A DNA stretch of 8,767 nucleotides, taken from the NCBI GenBank assembly GCA_023386865.1, contig JAEWIV010000313.1, forward strand, positions 1-8,767, given 5' to 3'. The position numbers were made by a program, and so were the translations under genes. The first letter of the stretch is position 1. Each line of letters starts with the position of its first letter. Shown piece after piece: positions 1-6,986 of the stretch. The stretch comes from Pseudomonadota bacterium (lineage in GTDB: Bacteria; Pseudomonadota; Alphaproteobacteria; Reyranellales; Reyranellaceae). The notes under the pieces were generated by a model. That model did not search any database, was not told the DNA's origin, and saw nothing but the letters and a program-made list of their open reading frames with translations.

Positions 1-17
1 GCTTCGCTCAGGACGAC
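1..17. repeat. Fragment of dispersed intergenic repeat
   Basis: Read on the minus strand, these 17 bases (GTCGTCCTGAGCGAAGC) match 15 of 17 positions of GTCATCCCGAGCGAAGC at 6991-7007, the left part of the inverted repeat between the two convergent genes. The element is cut by the window edge, so its full length cannot be seen. It lies downstream of the amidohydrolase stop and may be part of a terminator-type repeat. That the two copies belong to one dispersed family is an inference from this similarity. Confidence 0.45.
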
Positions 18-25
18 AGATATGA

Positions 26-42
26 GCCGGCTGGAAGCCGGC
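26..42. terminator. Possible weak hairpin terminator after the amidohydrolase gene
   Basis: GCCGGCT (26-32) and AGCCGGC (36-42) form a perfect 7-bp stem with a GGA loop, 12 bases past the stop codon of the minus-strand amidohydrolase. On the minus strand it is followed by TCATATCTG rather than a run of T, so it is not a classical intrinsic terminator. It could stop transcription together with the repeat at 1-17, or it could simply be a GC-rich palindrome. Confidence 0.3.
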
Positions 43-53
43 GGTCCGGATGG

Positions 54-1688
54 TCATGACTTCGGCGCCTCGAACACCTTGCCGCCGAGCACGGTGCCCC
101 ACACGCCGATGTCCTTCAGCTTTGCGGGCGGGACAGACAGCGGATCGTCGTCGAGGACGGCGAAGTCGGCGCGCTTGCCGACGTCGATGCTGCCCAGCTC
201 CTCGTCGAGCTTCAGTGTGTAGGCCGCCCCGAGCGTGATGGCGCGCAGCGCATCGGCGACCGGGATCTTCTCGGCCTCGCCCAGGGTGCGGCCCGAGGCG
301 GTGAGCCGATTGACGGCGCACCAGGCGGTGAACAGCGGTCCGATCGGCGTCACCGGCGCGTCGCAATGGATGGCGAAAGGCACGCCGGTCGCCAGTGCCG
401 TGCCACAGGCATCCATTCGCTCGGCCCGCTCCGGTCCCAGGGTCTTGGCGTGGTGGATGTCGCCCCAATAGAAGAGGTGGTTGGCGAACAGGTTGGCGCA
501 CATGCCCAGCGCCTTCATGCGGCGGAATTGGCCGGCATCGGCCATCTGGGCGTGCTGCAGCGTATGGCGATGGTCCCAGCGCGGTGCGGCCATCAGCGCC
601 CGCTCGACCGCCTCGATCGCGACCTCCGAGGCCTCGTCGCCGTTGGTGTGGATGTGCACCTGGAAGCCGGCGCGGTGCCAGGCGAGCAGGATGCGGTCGA
701 TGTCGTCGGGCCCGACGTTCCACACGCCGTTCGGCGTGCCGTCGTAGTAGCCCGGCCAGCGCATGCGCGCCGACAGCCCCTGGATCGAGCCGTCGGTCAC
801 GATCTTCACCAGCTGGAAGCGCAGCCGGTCGTTGTTCTTCTTCATCAGCCCCTGCAGGCGGGGGATGCCCTGATCGGGAGGCACGGACGCCGCGGCAAAG
901 GCCGGCAGCAGGCGGATGGGAAAGTCGTCGGAGGCGCTGGCCTTGAGATACCCCTCGACCGTGCTCTCGGGCAGCTCGTTGTGCAGGTCGGTGGCCGTGG
1001 TGACGCCGGCGAGCTGCGCGACCCTGGCGAAACGCCACACCGCCTGCTCGTCCGACAGCACGGCCGCGATCTCCATGCCGGCGGCGCGATAGGCCATGTA
1101 CTTGGCCGTCATCTCCTGCAATTCGCCGGTCGGCTCGCCGGCAGCGTCCTTGACGATGCCGTGCACGTTGGTGGTGCGCGTTATGCCCGCCTTGGCCAGC
1201 ACGACGCTGTTGGCGTTGGCGACATGGAAGTTCGAATGGACGATCACCACCGGTCGTGCCGTCGAGATCCTGTCTGCGTCCGACAGGACCATGCGCCGGC
1301 CGCCGAAATAGATCGGATCGAAGCCCCAGGCTAGCAGCGACGCCCCCGGCACCAGCGTCTTCTCGTGCGCCTGCAGCGCCGCCACCACCTCCTCGATGTT
1401 CTTCAGGCCCTTGAAGCGCGTGCCGTCGGGCGCGATGCGATCGAAATAGCCGACATAGGGGAATTTCCACACCCCGCCCTCGTAGGCGTGGCTGTGGCCC
1501 TCGACGAAGCCCGGCAGGATCACCTTGTCGGCGAAGCGCTCGTCGAGCTCGACCCTGCCCCAGCCCCTGAGCTCGTCGAGCGAGCCCGCGCCCAGGATGC
1601 GGCCGTCGCGCACGGCCACGTGGGTGACCGACGGACGGTTGGGATTCATGGTGAGGATGCGGCGGGCGGAGTAGACGACGGTACTCAT
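54..1688 (-). CDS. Amidohydrolase family 3 protein (YtcJ/NfdA-like)
   Basis: A 544-residue metal-dependent hydrolase of the amidohydrolase superfamily (Amidohydro_3, YtcJ/NfdA type), which hydrolyses C-N or related bonds. The N-terminal beta-rich part (about 1-60) leads into PGFVEGHSH, with metal-ligand histidines H65 and H67. Further family landmarks are K295 in VKIVTDGS, HIHTNGD (H345, H347), LQHAQ (H379) and HCDAPVTP (D443). The C-terminal composite-domain motif GSIDVGKRADFAVLDDDPL is intact. Length fits the family (about 520-580). There is no signal peptide, so it is probably cytosolic. I chose the ATG at 1688 because it overlaps the DUF1801 stop as ATGA and starts exactly at the family N-terminus (MSTVVYSARRILTMN). 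A longer in-frame reading from 1958 adds 90 residues of arginine- and proline-rich sequence that is a frame shadow of DUF1801. The substrate cannot be told: members act on formamides, ureas and other compounds. Confidence 0.9.
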   Translation of the reverse strand: MSTVVYSARRILTMNPNRPSVTHVAVRDGRILGAGSLDELRGWGRVELDERFADKVILPGFVEGHSHAYEGGVWKFPYVGYFDRIAPDGTRFKGLKNIEEVVAALQAHEKTLVPGASLLAWGFDPIYFGGRRMVLSDADRISTARPVVIVHSNFHVANANSVVLAKAGITRTTNVHGIVKDAAGEPTGELQEMTAKYMAYRAAGMEIAAVLSDEQAVWRFARVAQLAGVTTATDLHNELPESTVEGYLKASASDDFPIRLLPAFAAASVPPDQGIPRLQGLMKKNNDRLRFQLVKIVTDGSIQGLSARMRWPGYYDGTPNGVWNVGPDDIDRILLAWHRAGFQVHIHTNGDEASEVAIEAVERALMAAPRWDHRHTLQHAQMADAGQFRRMKALGMCANLFANHLFYWGDIHHAKTLGPERAERMDACGTALATGVPFAIHCDAPVTPIGPLFTAWCAVNRLTASGRTLGEAEKIPVADALRAITLGAAYTLKLDEELGSIDVGKRADFAVLDDDPLSVPPAKLKDIGVWGTVLGGKVFEAPKS

Positions 1689-2104
1689 GATCTTGGTTTC
1701 TTCTTCCGGGAGTGATGGGTGAAGGCGAGCGCCAGGCAATGACGCAGTTCCCGCGCCGGTAGGCGATCCCCGGCGGTAAAGACGATGGCGCGCTTGCCCT
1801 CGTATTGGAATGTCTCGGGATAGAGCTCGCGGAACCGGCCCAGGAGCCCGCTCCGGCAATGGAAGTAGACGGCATAGCCGTCGGCGGCCTTCAGGCGGTC
1901 GATGCGCACCGTCGTGCCGCTGCCGGTTTCCGCGGTGAGGTAGCTGGGCTGGCCCCACTTCAGGGTCTCGGTGAGTGGCCCCACGCCCTCGGCCTCGGCC
2001 GCCGCGTCGAACACCAGCTCGCGCAGCGCCATGAGCTTCGCGCGCAAGGCCGGCGGATAGGCCTCGAAGACCGATCGAACGTCGCTGCTGGCAAAACGCC
2101 TCAT
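1685..2104 (-). CDS. DUF1801 (YdhG-like) domain protein
   Basis: A small 139-residue protein of the DUF1801/YdhG type. The diagnostic stretch is ETLKWGQPSY near residue 47. It is followed by TTVRIDRLKAADGYAVYFHC and by LYPETFQYEGKRAIVF, which are the conserved strands of this fold. The C-terminus is basic (HHSRKKKPRS). The molecular function of the family is unknown. No signal peptide or membrane segment is visible, so it should be cytosolic. The start ATG at 2104 has a modest AGGG eight bases upstream (2113-2116). The stop codon shares ATGA with the start of the amidohydrolase, so the two are almost certainly transcribed together and translationally coupled. DUF1801 genes are often found as single small genes in soil bacteria, so the pairing alone gives no strong functional clue. 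Confidence 0.85.
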   Translation of the reverse strand: MRRFASSDVRSVFEAYPPALRAKLMALRELVFDAAAEAEGVGPLTETLKWGQPSYLTAETGSGTTVRIDRLKAADGYAVYFHCRSGLLGRFRELYPETFQYEGKRAIVFTAGDRLPARELRHCLALAFTHHSRKKKPRS

Positions 2105-2190
2105 TGTCGCGACCCTAACACGAGGCTGGCGAAGCCGCGCGCGGCGTGGAATCCTCCCGGCCGCTCAGGTTGCCTTGGGGGTCCATCGTC
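2105..2190. promoter_or_regulatory. Divergent intergenic region for the DUF1801 unit and the importer operon
   Basis: These 86 bases separate two divergently read units and must hold the promoter of each unless transcription enters from elsewhere. I cannot make out a convincing -35/-10 pair on either strand. A perfect 12-base palindrome, GCCGCGCGCGGC, lies at 2134-2145 and could be an operator or merely GC-rich sequence. GGGGG at 2177-2181 is the likely ribosome-binding site for the gene starting at 2191. Confidence 0.35.
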
Positions 2191-3186
2191 ATGCTTCGTC
2201 GCACGTTCGCCGGCGCCTTGCCGCTCGCCCTGCTCGCCGCGCCGGCGCGCGCGCAGGCCAGAAAGGTCGTGATCTACACCGCCAACGACAGCACCCTGAA
2301 CGACCTGGTGTTCGCCGCCTTCAAGGCCGAAACCGGCATCGAGGTCGAGCCGGTCGCGGCAGGCTCGGGTGTGCTGGCGCGGCGCCTGCAAGCCGAGAAG
2401 GCGCGGCCGCTGGGCGACATCATCTGGGGCATCAGCCGCTCGCTGCTGCAGACCAACAAGGCGCTGTTCGAGCCCTATGCCTCCAAGAACATCGCCGCGA
2501 CGCCCGCCGAGTATCGCGATCCGGACAATCTCTGGATCGGCAACAACCTCCACCTGCTGATCGTGCTGCACAACACCAAGCTGCTGCCCGAGGCCGAGGC
2601 GCCCAAGAGCTGGGCCGACCTGCTCGATCCCAAATGGAAGGGCAAGATCGCCTTCACCGATCCCGCCAACTCCGGCTCGGCCTACCAGACGGTCACCATG
2701 CTGGTCGAGCTGTGGGGCGGCGGCGACGCCGGCTGGAAGAAGGTCGCCCAGCTGTTCAGGAACATGAAGGTCCTGAACCGCTCGTCGCTGGTCTTCCAGG
2801 GCGTGGGCAACGGCGAGTATCCGCTCGGCATCTCGCTGGAATATGCCGGGCCGCTGTGGGCCAAGGGCGGCGCGCCGGTCAAGGTGATCTATCCGGCCGA
2901 CGGCACCACCGCCTCGATGGAGGGCGTCGCCATCATCAAGGGCGGACCCAACAGCGAGAACGCCAAGGTCTTCGTCGACTACATCAACCGCAAGGACGTT
3001 CGCGAGATGATCCTCAAGGCGACCTTCCGGCGGCCGACGCGCGACGATCTCGACCTCTCCAGCCTGCCCGGCGGCCTGCCGCCGCTCTCCCAGGTGAAGC
3101 TCGTCAAGTACGACGAGGACGGCTGGACCGAGAAGCGCACCAAGACCCTGGAGCAGATCAAGGACGTGCTGCAGGACTCCCGCTGA
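2191..3186 (+). CDS. ABC transporter periplasmic substrate-binding protein (AfuA/FbpA-like)
   Basis: A 331-residue extracytoplasmic solute receptor of the COG1840 (AfuA/FbpA) type, supplying substrate to the ATPase and permease encoded next. The start at 2191 gives a clean signal peptide (LRRTF, then a hydrophobic run to about residue 17, probable cleavage after ARA at residue 21). A GTG at 2146 would add 15 residues before it and is unlikely. The mature protein opens with KVVIYTANDS, the usual first strand, and contains SWADLLDPKWKGKIAF and the hinge-region segments typical of the family. Length is normal. The family is often annotated as iron(III)-binding, but the consecutive tyrosine pair of FbpA appears to be replaced by E217-Y218 (SLEYAGP), so iron is doubtful. 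Phosphonates, sugar phosphates or another small anion are alternatives. The signal carries an RRxF that resembles a Tat motif. It is first in the operon, as expected for the most abundant component. Confidence 0.9.
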   Translation: MLRRTFAGALPLALLAAPARAQARKVVIYTANDSTLNDLVFAAFKAETGIEVEPVAAGSGVLARRLQAEKARPLGDIIWGISRSLLQTNKALFEPYASKNIAATPAEYRDPDNLWIGNNLHLLIVLHNTKLLPEAEAPKSWADLLDPKWKGKIAFTDPANSGSAYQTVTMLVELWGGGDAGWKKVAQLFRNMKVLNRSSLVFQGVGNGEYPLGISLEYAGPLWAKGGAPVKVIYPADGTTASMEGVAIIKGGPNSENAKVFVDYINRKDVREMILKATFRRPTRDDLDLSSLPGGLPPLSQVKLVKYDEDGWTEKRTKTLEQIKDVLQDSR

Positions 3187-3212
3187 GACCTTGTCGACGC
3201 AGCTTTCATATG

Positions 3213-3335
3213 CCTCTCCGCGCTTCGCGCGGGGAGGTGTCCGCGACGCGGACGGAGGGATCATGAGCATCACACCGAGGCCTATGACCCCTCCGGCCCT
3301 GCGGGCCACCTCCCCATCGTCTGACGACGGGGAGG
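3213..3335. repeat. Composite palindromic (REP/BIME-like) element inside the importer operon
   Basis: Nearly the whole gap between the binding-protein and ATPase genes is palindromic. There is an 11-bp hairpin with one G-T pair (3213-3223 with 3227-3237, loop TTC), a 15-base palindrome (3239-3253), an outer pairing CGGAGGG (3253-3259) with CCCTCCG (3289-3295) continued by TCAT/ATGA after one mismatch, a GGCCC-TGC-GGGCC hairpin (3295-3307), and a final hairpin CCTCCCC (3309-3315) with GGGGAGG (3329-3335). The GGGGAGG at 3231-3237 can also pair with CCTCCCC at 3309-3315, which gives one large stem-loop alternative. The two ends carry the same CCTC...GAGG hairpin pattern. This is the architecture of a bacterial interspersed mosaic element. 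That it is dispersed in the genome is inferred, because only one copy is in view. Confidence 0.75.
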
Positions 3336-3338
3336 AAA
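3331..3338 (+). promoter_or_regulatory. Strong ribosome-binding site of the ATPase gene, within a hairpin arm
   Basis: GGAGGAAA lies nine bases before the GTG at 3345 (counted from the end of GGAGG) and decides that start. GGAGG (3331-3335) is also the 3' arm of a hairpin with CCTCC (3309-3313). It is therefore both the end of the repeat and the initiation signal, and could be masked when the hairpin forms. Confidence 0.75.
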
Positions 3339-3344
3339 CCTGAC

Positions 3345-4337
3345 GTGGCCGGTATCACGATAGCCGGCGTCAGCCGAACGTTCGGCACGGTCCGTGCCGT
3401 CGACGGTGTGAGCCTCGAGGTCGGCGAAGGCGAGTTCTTCACCCTGCTGGGACCGTCGGGCTGCGGCAAGACCACCTTGCTGCGCATGATCGCGGGCTTC
3501 ACGGAACTCGACGGCGGCGAGATTCGCTTCGGCAGCGAGCGCATCGATCGCCTGCCCGCGCATGTGCGCGACATCGGCATGGTGTTCCAGAACTATGCGG
3601 TGTTCCCCAACCTCACGGTGGCGGGCAACGTCGCCTACGGCCTGAAGGCGCGCAAGGTCGCGGCGGGCGAGATCGAGCGCCGTGTCGAGGAGGCGCTGAG
3701 CCTGGTCCAGCTCTCGGGCTACGGCACGCGCTGGCCGCACCAGCTCTCGGGCGGCCAGCTGCAGCGCGTCGCCATCGCCCGCGCCCTCGTCATCCGGCCG
3801 CGCGTGCTGCTGTTCGACGAGCCGCTCAGCAACCTCGATGCCCGGCTGCGCGTCAGCATGCGCACCGAGATCCGCGAGCTGCAGAAATCGCTCGGCATCA
3901 CCGCGATCTACGTGACGCACGACCAGGAAGAGGCGATGTCGGTGTCCGACCGCATCGCGCTCATGAATGCCGGCAAGCTCGAGCAGGTCGGCGTGCCGGT
4001 CGACATCTACCGCCACCCGGTGTCGCGCTTCGCCGCCGAGTTCATGGGCACGACCAACCTCGTCGTGACGAGCGTCATCGGCGGCGAAGGAGACGGGCTG
4101 GTGTCGTTGCGGCCCGAGGCCCTGCAGTGGAACGATTTCGGGTTGCAGGGCTGGCCGCACTTCATGGCGACGGTGGTTCGCGTGGAGCTTCTGGGGCCGC
4201 TGACGCGCTTCGACGCCCGGCTCAAGGACGGCACGATTCTCAAGGTCGCCATGCTCGACACGCCGTACCGGAAGGCGGCCATCGGCGAGGAGGTGACGCT
4301 CACCTACGATCCGGCGCGCCTGACGGTCCTGCCATGA
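3345..4337 (+). CDS. ABC transporter ATP-binding protein (FbpC/PotA-like)
   Basis: A 330-residue cytoplasmic ATPase that powers the importer. All nucleotide-binding motifs are intact: Walker A GPSGCGKT (36-43), Q-loop Q82 in VFQNYAVFPNLT, signature LSGGQ (134-138), Walker B VLLFDEP (154-160), D-loop SNLD (162-165) and H-switch H192 in YVTHDQEEA. A C-terminal TOBE-type region (about 245-328, with SLRPEAL) is as expected for the CUT1/PotA/FbpC group of importers. The start is GTG, supported by an excellent Shine-Dalgarno (GGAGGAAA) and by the family N-terminus (GITIAGVSRTFG). Its stop codon overlaps the start of the permease gene as ATGA, so the two products are probably made in balanced amounts. 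It is separated from the binding-protein gene by 158 bases, mostly palindromic repeat. The motifs show an active importer ATPase but do not reveal the substrate. Confidence 0.95.
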   Translation: MAGITIAGVSRTFGTVRAVDGVSLEVGEGEFFTLLGPSGCGKTTLLRMIAGFTELDGGEIRFGSERIDRLPAHVRDIGMVFQNYAVFPNLTVAGNVAYGLKARKVAAGEIERRVEEALSLVQLSGYGTRWPHQLSGGQLQRVAIARALVIRPRVLLFDEPLSNLDARLRVSMRTEIRELQKSLGITAIYVTHDQEEAMSVSDRIALMNAGKLEQVGVPVDIYRHPVSRFAAEFMGTTNLVVTSVIGGEGDGLVSLRPEALQWNDFGLQGWPHFMATVVRVELLGPLTRFDARLKDGTILKVAMLDTPYRKAAIGEEVTLTYDPARLTVLP

Positions 4338-5992
4338 CGCTGTCCATACCGCACGGAAGTCGCCTGCCGCTCGCCATCGCGGCGCTGGGCTTCCTCTTTC
4401 TCGGCGTCTTCCTGCTCTATCCGCTGTTCAACGTCTTCAGCGCGAGCCTGCTGGACGCCGAGGGCGAGCGGCTGACGCTCGCCAACTACACCAAGATGCT
4501 GGGCCGGCCGTTCTATCGCGCCGCGATCGTCAATACCCTGGGCATCGGACTTGCCGCCACGATCATCACCACGGCGCTCGCGATCCCCTTCGCCTTCGCC
4601 CTGGCCCGGCTGCCCGTTCCCGGCAAGGCCGCGATCCTCGCCATGGCCGCCCTGCCGCTGGTGCTGCCGTCGTTCGTCAGCGCCTACGCCATCGTCCTGC
4701 TGCTCGGCCGCTCGGGCATCGTCACCCAATGGCTGCAATCGGTCGGCCTGGGCTTCGGCTCGATCTACGGAGCGGGCGGCATCATCCTGGTCTATACGCT
4801 CACCCTCTACCCTTACGTCCTGCTGCCGACGATCGCCGCCTTCAAGGCCGTCGACGTCTCCATGGAGGAAGCAGCCCAAGGGCTGGGCTCCTCGCCGCGC
4901 CGCACCGTGTGGACCGTGACCCTGCCCATCGTCATGCCGGCGCTCCTCGCCGGCGCGCTCCTGGTGTTGATCGAGACCCTGGAGAATTTCGGCGTGCCGT
5001 TCGTGCTGGCCGAGGACATGCCGATCTTCGCCGTCGAGGCCTTCAAGCTCTTCATCGGAGAGACGGCGCCCAACCCGGCCTCCGCCGGCGTGCTGGGCGT
5101 GCTGCTGATCCTGACCACGGCGGCGGTGCTGCTGGTGCAGCGCCGCTTCCTGTCGGCCCGCCGCTTCGCCACCAACACCCGCCAGGCGCCGCCGATCCTG
5201 CGCATTGGCCGCCCGCTGCAGGTGGCGGCCACGATCTACTGCTGGGCCATCGTGCTGCTGGCGCTGGTGCCGTTCTTCGCCATCGTCGTGCTGTCCTTCA
5301 TGGAGTTCCGTGGGCCCGTCCTGCATCCGCATTTCAGCCTGGCCAATTTCGGCGGCCTGTTCGACCGCTCGATGCGGCCCCTGGTCAACACGCTGGTGTT
5401 CGCGAGCCTGGCGGCGCTCTGCGTCACCCTTGTCGGCGTGCCGATCGGCTATGTCGTGAGCCGCACGCGCTCGGGCGTCGCCACGCTGCTCGACGTCGTG
5501 GCGACGCTGCCCTTCGCCGTCGCCGGCACCGTGCTCGCCATCGGCTTTGTCGTGTCGTTCAACGCCGGGCCGCTGGCCCTCACGGGCGGGCCGTTGATCC
5601 TGGTGCTGGCCTACAGCGTGCGGAAGGTGCCGTTCGCCGTGCGCTCGGCCAGCGCCATCGTCCACCAGATCGACGCCTCGCTCGAGGAGGCCTCGATCAG
5701 CCTCGGCCGCTCGCCCTTGCAGACGCTGATGCGCATCGTCGTGCCCCTGATGCTGGGCGGCATCCTGAGCGGCGTGGTGCTGACCTGGGTCACGGTGGCG
5801 TCCGAGCTCAGCGCCACCGTCGTGCTGTACAGCGGGCCGTGGCGCACCATGACGGTGGTGATGTTCCAGGCCCTGGAAGGCAGCGGCGCGGGCATTGCGA
5901 CGGCCGCCGCCTCGACGCTCATCGTCGTCACGCTGATCCCGATAATCCTGCTCTATCGCCTGGTTCGGCGCTACGAGCTGTCGATGCTATAA
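4334..5992 (+). CDS. ABC transporter fused two-domain permease (FbpB/AfuB-like)
   Basis: A 552-residue inner-membrane protein that carries both permease halves of the importer in one chain. Each half has about six hydrophobic segments. The halves are joined by a basic linker near residues 275-295 (RRFLSARRFATNTRQ). Each ends with an EAA loop that contacts the ATPase. The first is EAAQGLG (179-185) running into TLP (196-198). The second is EASISLG (452-458) running into VVP (469-471), slightly off consensus. This duplicated form is typical of FbpB/AfuB and related importers of ferric ion, phosphonates or other small solutes, so a single gene satisfies the usual need for two permease domains. 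The ATG at 4334 overlaps the ATPase stop (ATGA). A longer in-frame reading from 4127 would lie inside the ATPase gene and is not credible. Confidence 0.93.
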   Translation: MTLSIPHGSRLPLAIAALGFLFLGVFLLYPLFNVFSASLLDAEGERLTLANYTKMLGRPFYRAAIVNTLGIGLAATIITTALAIPFAFALARLPVPGKAAILAMAALPLVLPSFVSAYAIVLLLGRSGIVTQWLQSVGLGFGSIYGAGGIILVYTLTLYPYVLLPTIAAFKAVDVSMEEAAQGLGSSPRRTVWTVTLPIVMPALLAGALLVLIETLENFGVPFVLAEDMPIFAVEAFKLFIGETAPNPASAGVLGVLLILTTAAVLLVQRRFLSARRFATNTRQAPPILRIGRPLQVAATIYCWAIVLLALVPFFAIVVLSFMEFRGPVLHPHFSLANFGGLFDRSMRPLVNTLVFASLAALCVTLVGVPIGYVVSRTRSGVATLLDVVATLPFAVAGTVLAIGFVVSFNAGPLALTGGPLILVLAYSVRKVPFAVRSASAIVHQIDASLEEASISLGRSPLQTLMRIVVPLMLGGILSGVVLTWVTVASELSATVVLYSGPWRTMTVVMFQALEGSGAGIATAAASTLIVVTLIPIILLYRLVRRYELSML

Positions 5993-6010
5993 GGACCAAA
6001 ACAGCTTACG

Positions 6011-6015
6011 GGAGG
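6011..6015 (+). promoter_or_regulatory. Ribosome-binding site of the Bug receptor gene, short spacing
   Basis: GGAGG lies only four bases before the ATG at 6020, a rather short but workable spacing. It fixes the start, since the next in-frame ATG lies inside the mature domain. The gap of 27 bases after the permease stop holds no terminator, which supports transcription together with the upstream importer genes. Confidence 0.7.
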
Positions 6016-6019
6016 ACAC

Positions 6020-6985
6020 ATGCGTCGTCGTGCTTTCACCACCGCGGCCCTCGCCGCCGTCGCAGCGCCCGCCGCACCCGCGATCGCGCAGGAGTGGCCG
6101 AGCAAGCCGCTGCGCATGGTGATCCCCTACCCGCCCGGCGGGCCGTCCGACGTCTCGACCCGCATCGTCATGGATCGTGCCGCGCAGAGCCTGGGCCAGC
6201 CCATCGTGTTCGACAACAAGGCCGGTGCCTCGGGCATGATCGGCGCGGAGTTCGTGAAGAACCAGGCGGTCGACAACCACACCTTCCTGACCACGACGAC
6301 GGCCATGGTCTGCATCACGCGCCATCTGCAGCCGATCCCGTTCGATCCCGAGAAGGACTTCGTCACGGTCTCGCGCATGTGCACCTCGTGGGGCATCTTC
6401 GCCATCCATCCGTCGGTGCCGGCGCGCACCGTTGCGGAGTTCGTGGCCTACGCCAAGGCCAACCCGGGCAAGATCAACTTCGGCTCGTCGGGGCTCGCCA
6501 CCATCACCCACCTGTTCGGCGAGATGCTGCAGCTCGAGGCCGGCATCAAGATGACCCACGTGCCCTATCGCGGCAGCGCGCCGGCCACCAACGCCCTGGT
6601 CGCCGGCGAGGTGCAGGCGCAGTTCGACCAGACCTGCCTGCCGCACGTGAAGGCGGGCAAGCTCATAGGCCTCGCCATGCTGTCGAACGTCCGCCATCCC
6701 GATTTCCCCGACGTCCCGACCCTGCGCGAGGCGGGCTACCGCAAGGAGGAAGGCGATTCCTGGTTCGGGATTCTCGCCCCCACCGGCACCTCGCCGGCGG
6801 TGGTCGCCAAGCTCGAGAAGGCGATCGGCGATGCCGTGCGCTCCCCCGACATCGTCGAGAAGCTGCATCTCGGCGGCTGCTACGTGACCTATCTCAATTC
6901 CGCCGACTTCCGCGACCGCATCGGCACCGAGACGGCGATGTTCGGCAAGATCATCAAGGCGGGCGACATCAAGCTCAGCAATTGA
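6020..6985 (+). CDS. Bug-family tripartite tricarboxylate transporter receptor
   Basis: A 321-residue periplasmic binding protein of the Bug (TctC-like) family, which captures carboxylates, amino acids or similar small molecules. The signal peptide is clear: MRRRAF, a hydrophobic alanine-rich stretch, and AIAQ with probable cleavage near residue 23. The mature start EWPSKPLRMVIPYPPGG is the family hallmark. It is followed by NKAGASGMIGAEFV, FDPEKDF, INFGSSGLATITHL, THVPYRGSAPA and FPDVPTLREAGY, all in the normal order. Length is typical. The usual DxxAR after PGG reads DVSTR, a small deviation near the ligand site. It lies 27 bases after the permease gene on the same strand with no terminator, so it looks like the last gene of the importer operon. 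The membrane partners TctA and TctB are not in the window, as is common for orphan Bug genes. The ligand is unknown. Confidence 0.93.
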   Translation: MRRRAFTTAALAAVAAPAAPAIAQEWPSKPLRMVIPYPPGGPSDVSTRIVMDRAAQSLGQPIVFDNKAGASGMIGAEFVKNQAVDNHTFLTTTTAMVCITRHLQPIPFDPEKDFVTVSRMCTSWGIFAIHPSVPARTVAEFVAYAKANPGKINFGSSGLATITHLFGEMLQLEAGIKMTHVPYRGSAPATNALVAGEVQAQFDQTCLPHVKAGKLIGLAMLSNVRHPDFPDVPTLREAGYRKEEGDSWFGILAPTGTSPAVVAKLEKAIGDAVRSPDIVEKLHLGGCYVTYLNSADFRDRIGTETAMFGKIIKAGDIKLSN

Positions 6986-6986
6986 A

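Noticed and set aside
366..1334. A 322-codon plus-strand open frame
   Set aside because: It is antisense to the amidohydrolase, whose metal-binding motifs are all intact. The frame is His/Arg/Gly-rich with no domain.
2134..2145. A 12-base palindrome GCCGCGCGCGGC in the divergent region as a regulator operator
   Set aside because: It is made only of G and C in a GC-rich region and could easily arise by chance. I note it in the intergenic entry but do not call it an operator.
2101..3309. A 402-codon minus-strand open frame
   Set aside because: It is antisense to the binding-protein gene, which has clear family motifs and a signal peptide. No family resemblance is visible in the antisense frame.
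3213..3335. Possible CRISPR array or riboswitch in the operon gap
   Set aside because: There are no regularly spaced direct repeats with unique spacers, and no metabolite-riboswitch consensus that I recognise. Nested inverted repeats explain the pattern better.
4304..5665. A 453-codon open frame on the minus strand, rich in Asp, Arg, Gln, His and Gly
   Set aside because: It is entirely antisense to the permease gene, its low-complexity composition is typical of a GC-rich antisense frame, and it has no recognisable domain.
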